NCBI GenBank assembly: GCA_934141475.1
Contig: CAKPCG010000034.1
Span: 1 to 15,695 of the forward strand
Source: an uncultured Clostridia bacterium
Lineage (GTDB): Bacteria; Bacillota; Clostridia; TANB77; CAG-508
Direction: 5' to 3'
DNA length: 15,695 nt
Below the pieces are notes generated by a model. It saw only the letters and a list, made by a program, of their open reading frames with translations, was not told the origin of the DNA and ran no database searches. Shown one piece after another: positions 14,727 to 15,695 of this stretch. Each line of letters starts with the position of its first letter. The stretch's first letter is position 1. The position numbers were made by a program, and so were the translations under genes.

Positions 14727-15695
14727 TTATCCAATTGCTCCCTCTAATTCAAGGTTTATTAAATTATTCATTTCTACTGCATATTCTACAGGAAGCTCTT
14801 TAGAAATAGGATCTGCAAATCCTCTTACAATCATCGCTTTTGCATCTTCTTCTGAAAGACCTCTACTCATTAAATAAAATATAGACTGGTCGCTTATTTT
14901 TCCGATTTTTGCTTCATGTGAAAATTCTACATCATCTGTTCTTATATCATTTACAGGTATTGTATCAGATTTTGAAATATCATCTAGCATAAGTGATTCA
15001 CAAGACACAGAACATTTTGATTTTTTAGAGTTTTCATTTATTCTAACTAATGCTCTATATGTTGCTGTTCCACCATTTTTAGAAATTGATTTTGAATTTA
15101 TTAAACTTGATGTATTCGGACTATTATGAATTACTTTAAAACCTGTGTCTAAGTTTTGACCTTTTCCAGCAAATGATATACCTGTATACTCTGTTTTTGC
15201 ACCTTCTCCATTTAATACACTCATTGGATATAGCATAGATATTTTTGATCCAAACGAACCAGATACCCAATCCATTTTTGCATTTTTACCTACTATTGCT
15301 TTTTTAGTATTTAAATTAAGCATATTTTTTGACCAGTTTTCTATAGTAGAATATCTTAAATACGCATTATCTTTTACATATAATTCCACACATCCTGCAT
15401 GTAAATTAACCTTGTTATATTTAGGCGCACTACATCCTTCTATAAAATGAAGTGAAGCTCCTTCTTCTACTATAATTAAAGTATGTTCAAACTGACCAGA
15501 TTCTGGTGAATTAAGTCTAAAATATGATTGAAGTGGAATATCCACCTTTACACCTTTGGGTACATATACAAATGACCCTCCTGACCAAACTGCACCATGA
15601 AGTGCAACAAATTTATGGTCTGTTACTGGTACACATTTCATAAAATGAGGTTTTACAAGTTCAGGATATTCTCTTACTGCTGTTTCCATATCTGT
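14727..15695 (-). CDS. sufB: Fe-S cluster assembly scaffold SufB, C-terminal part (runs off the right edge)
   Basis: About 320 residues of SufB are present; the frame continues through the window end (Thr-Asp before MET), so the N-terminus lies outside. Recognisable blocks are KFVALHGAVWSGGSFVYVPK, GVKVDIPLQSYFRLN, HFIEGCSAPKY, LRYSTIENWSKNMLNLNTK, VSGSFGSKISMLYP, SVSCESLMLDD with the conserved Cys, the acidic DDVEFSHEAKIGKI with its His, and FYLMSRGLSEEDAKAMIVRG at the end. SufB is the scaffold on which the cluster is built, with SufC ATPase and SufD. sufC probably lies to the right, outside the window. The apparent start at 15689 is an internal Met, not the true start. Confidence 0.95.
   Translation of the reverse strand, partial: TDMETAVREYPELVKPHFMKCVPVTDHKFVALHGAVWSGGSFVYVPKGVKVDIPLQSYFRLNSPESGQFEHTLIIVEEGASLHFIEGCSAPKYNKVNLHAGCVELYVKDNAYLRYSTIENWSKNMLNLNTKKAIVGKNAKMDWVSGSFGSKISMLYPMSVLNGEGAKTEYTGISFAGKGQNLDTGFKVIHNSPNTSSLINSKSISKNGGTATYRALVRINENSKKSKCSVSCESLMLDDISKSDTIPVNDIRTDDVEFSHEAKIGKISDQSIFYLMSRGLSEEDAKAMIVRGFADPISKELPVEYAVEMNNLINLELEGAIG

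Overview
The window is very AT-rich, has strong GGAGG-type ribosome binding sites, and carries housekeeping-type promoters of the TTGAAA-17 bp-TATAAT form. Gene content (SufB/SufD/SufS/SufU with MnmA, an ECF sigma factor with a PepSY membrane partner, a RhuM remnant, a large serine recombinase remnant) points to a low-G+C Firmicute, most likely a clostridial-type, possibly host-associated or metagenome-assembled organism. TGA is used as a stop (sigma factor gene) and TGG as Trp, so the standard bacterial code applies. Almost every gene lies on the minus strand; one gene (7025-7663) is on the plus strand. No rRNA, tRNA, CRISPR array or complete insertion sequence was seen.

Left part (1-2400): an accessory region in decay. 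From right to left it holds the N-terminal piece of a large serine recombinase fused out of frame to a RhuM-family fragment, an 18-residue start that resembles inorganic pyrophosphatase, an intact nucleosidase of the MTA/SAH type, a DinD gene that has lost its N-terminal half, and a partial unknown gene running off the left edge. Several breakpoints within about 2 kb look like remains of an integrated element.

Middle part (2500-9450): small metabolic and envelope genes, each with few partners. These are an HD-domain phosphohydrolase, a SAM methyltransferase, a membrane-anchored small protein, a histidine-type phosphatase, a PAP2-type membrane phosphatase, a DUF2007-like protein with a C-terminal membrane anchor, a plus-strand membrane-anchored protein, and an ECF sigma factor translationally linked to a PepSY-repeat membrane protein that is probably its anti-sigma factor. 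Terminators and promoters are well resolved here, including a promoter whose -35 lies in the loop of the preceding terminator hairpin.

Right part (9485-15695): the SUF iron-sulfur cluster region, read right to left as sufB (partial), sufD, a strong hairpin, then sufS, sufU, mnmA, a HAM1/RdgB-like NTP pyrophosphatase and tag, closed by a perfect 14-bp terminator stem. SufB and SufD are scaffold parts, SufS mobilises sulfur from cysteine, SufU accepts it, and MnmA uses SufS-derived sulfur for tRNA thiolation. The last two genes clean nucleotide pools and alkylated DNA. The sufS frame as given is broken by one extra base just before its catalytic cysteine. The sufS leader shares a roughly 75-nt pattern with the leader of the DUF2007-like gene 6.7 kb away, the most unexpected regulatory signal found here.
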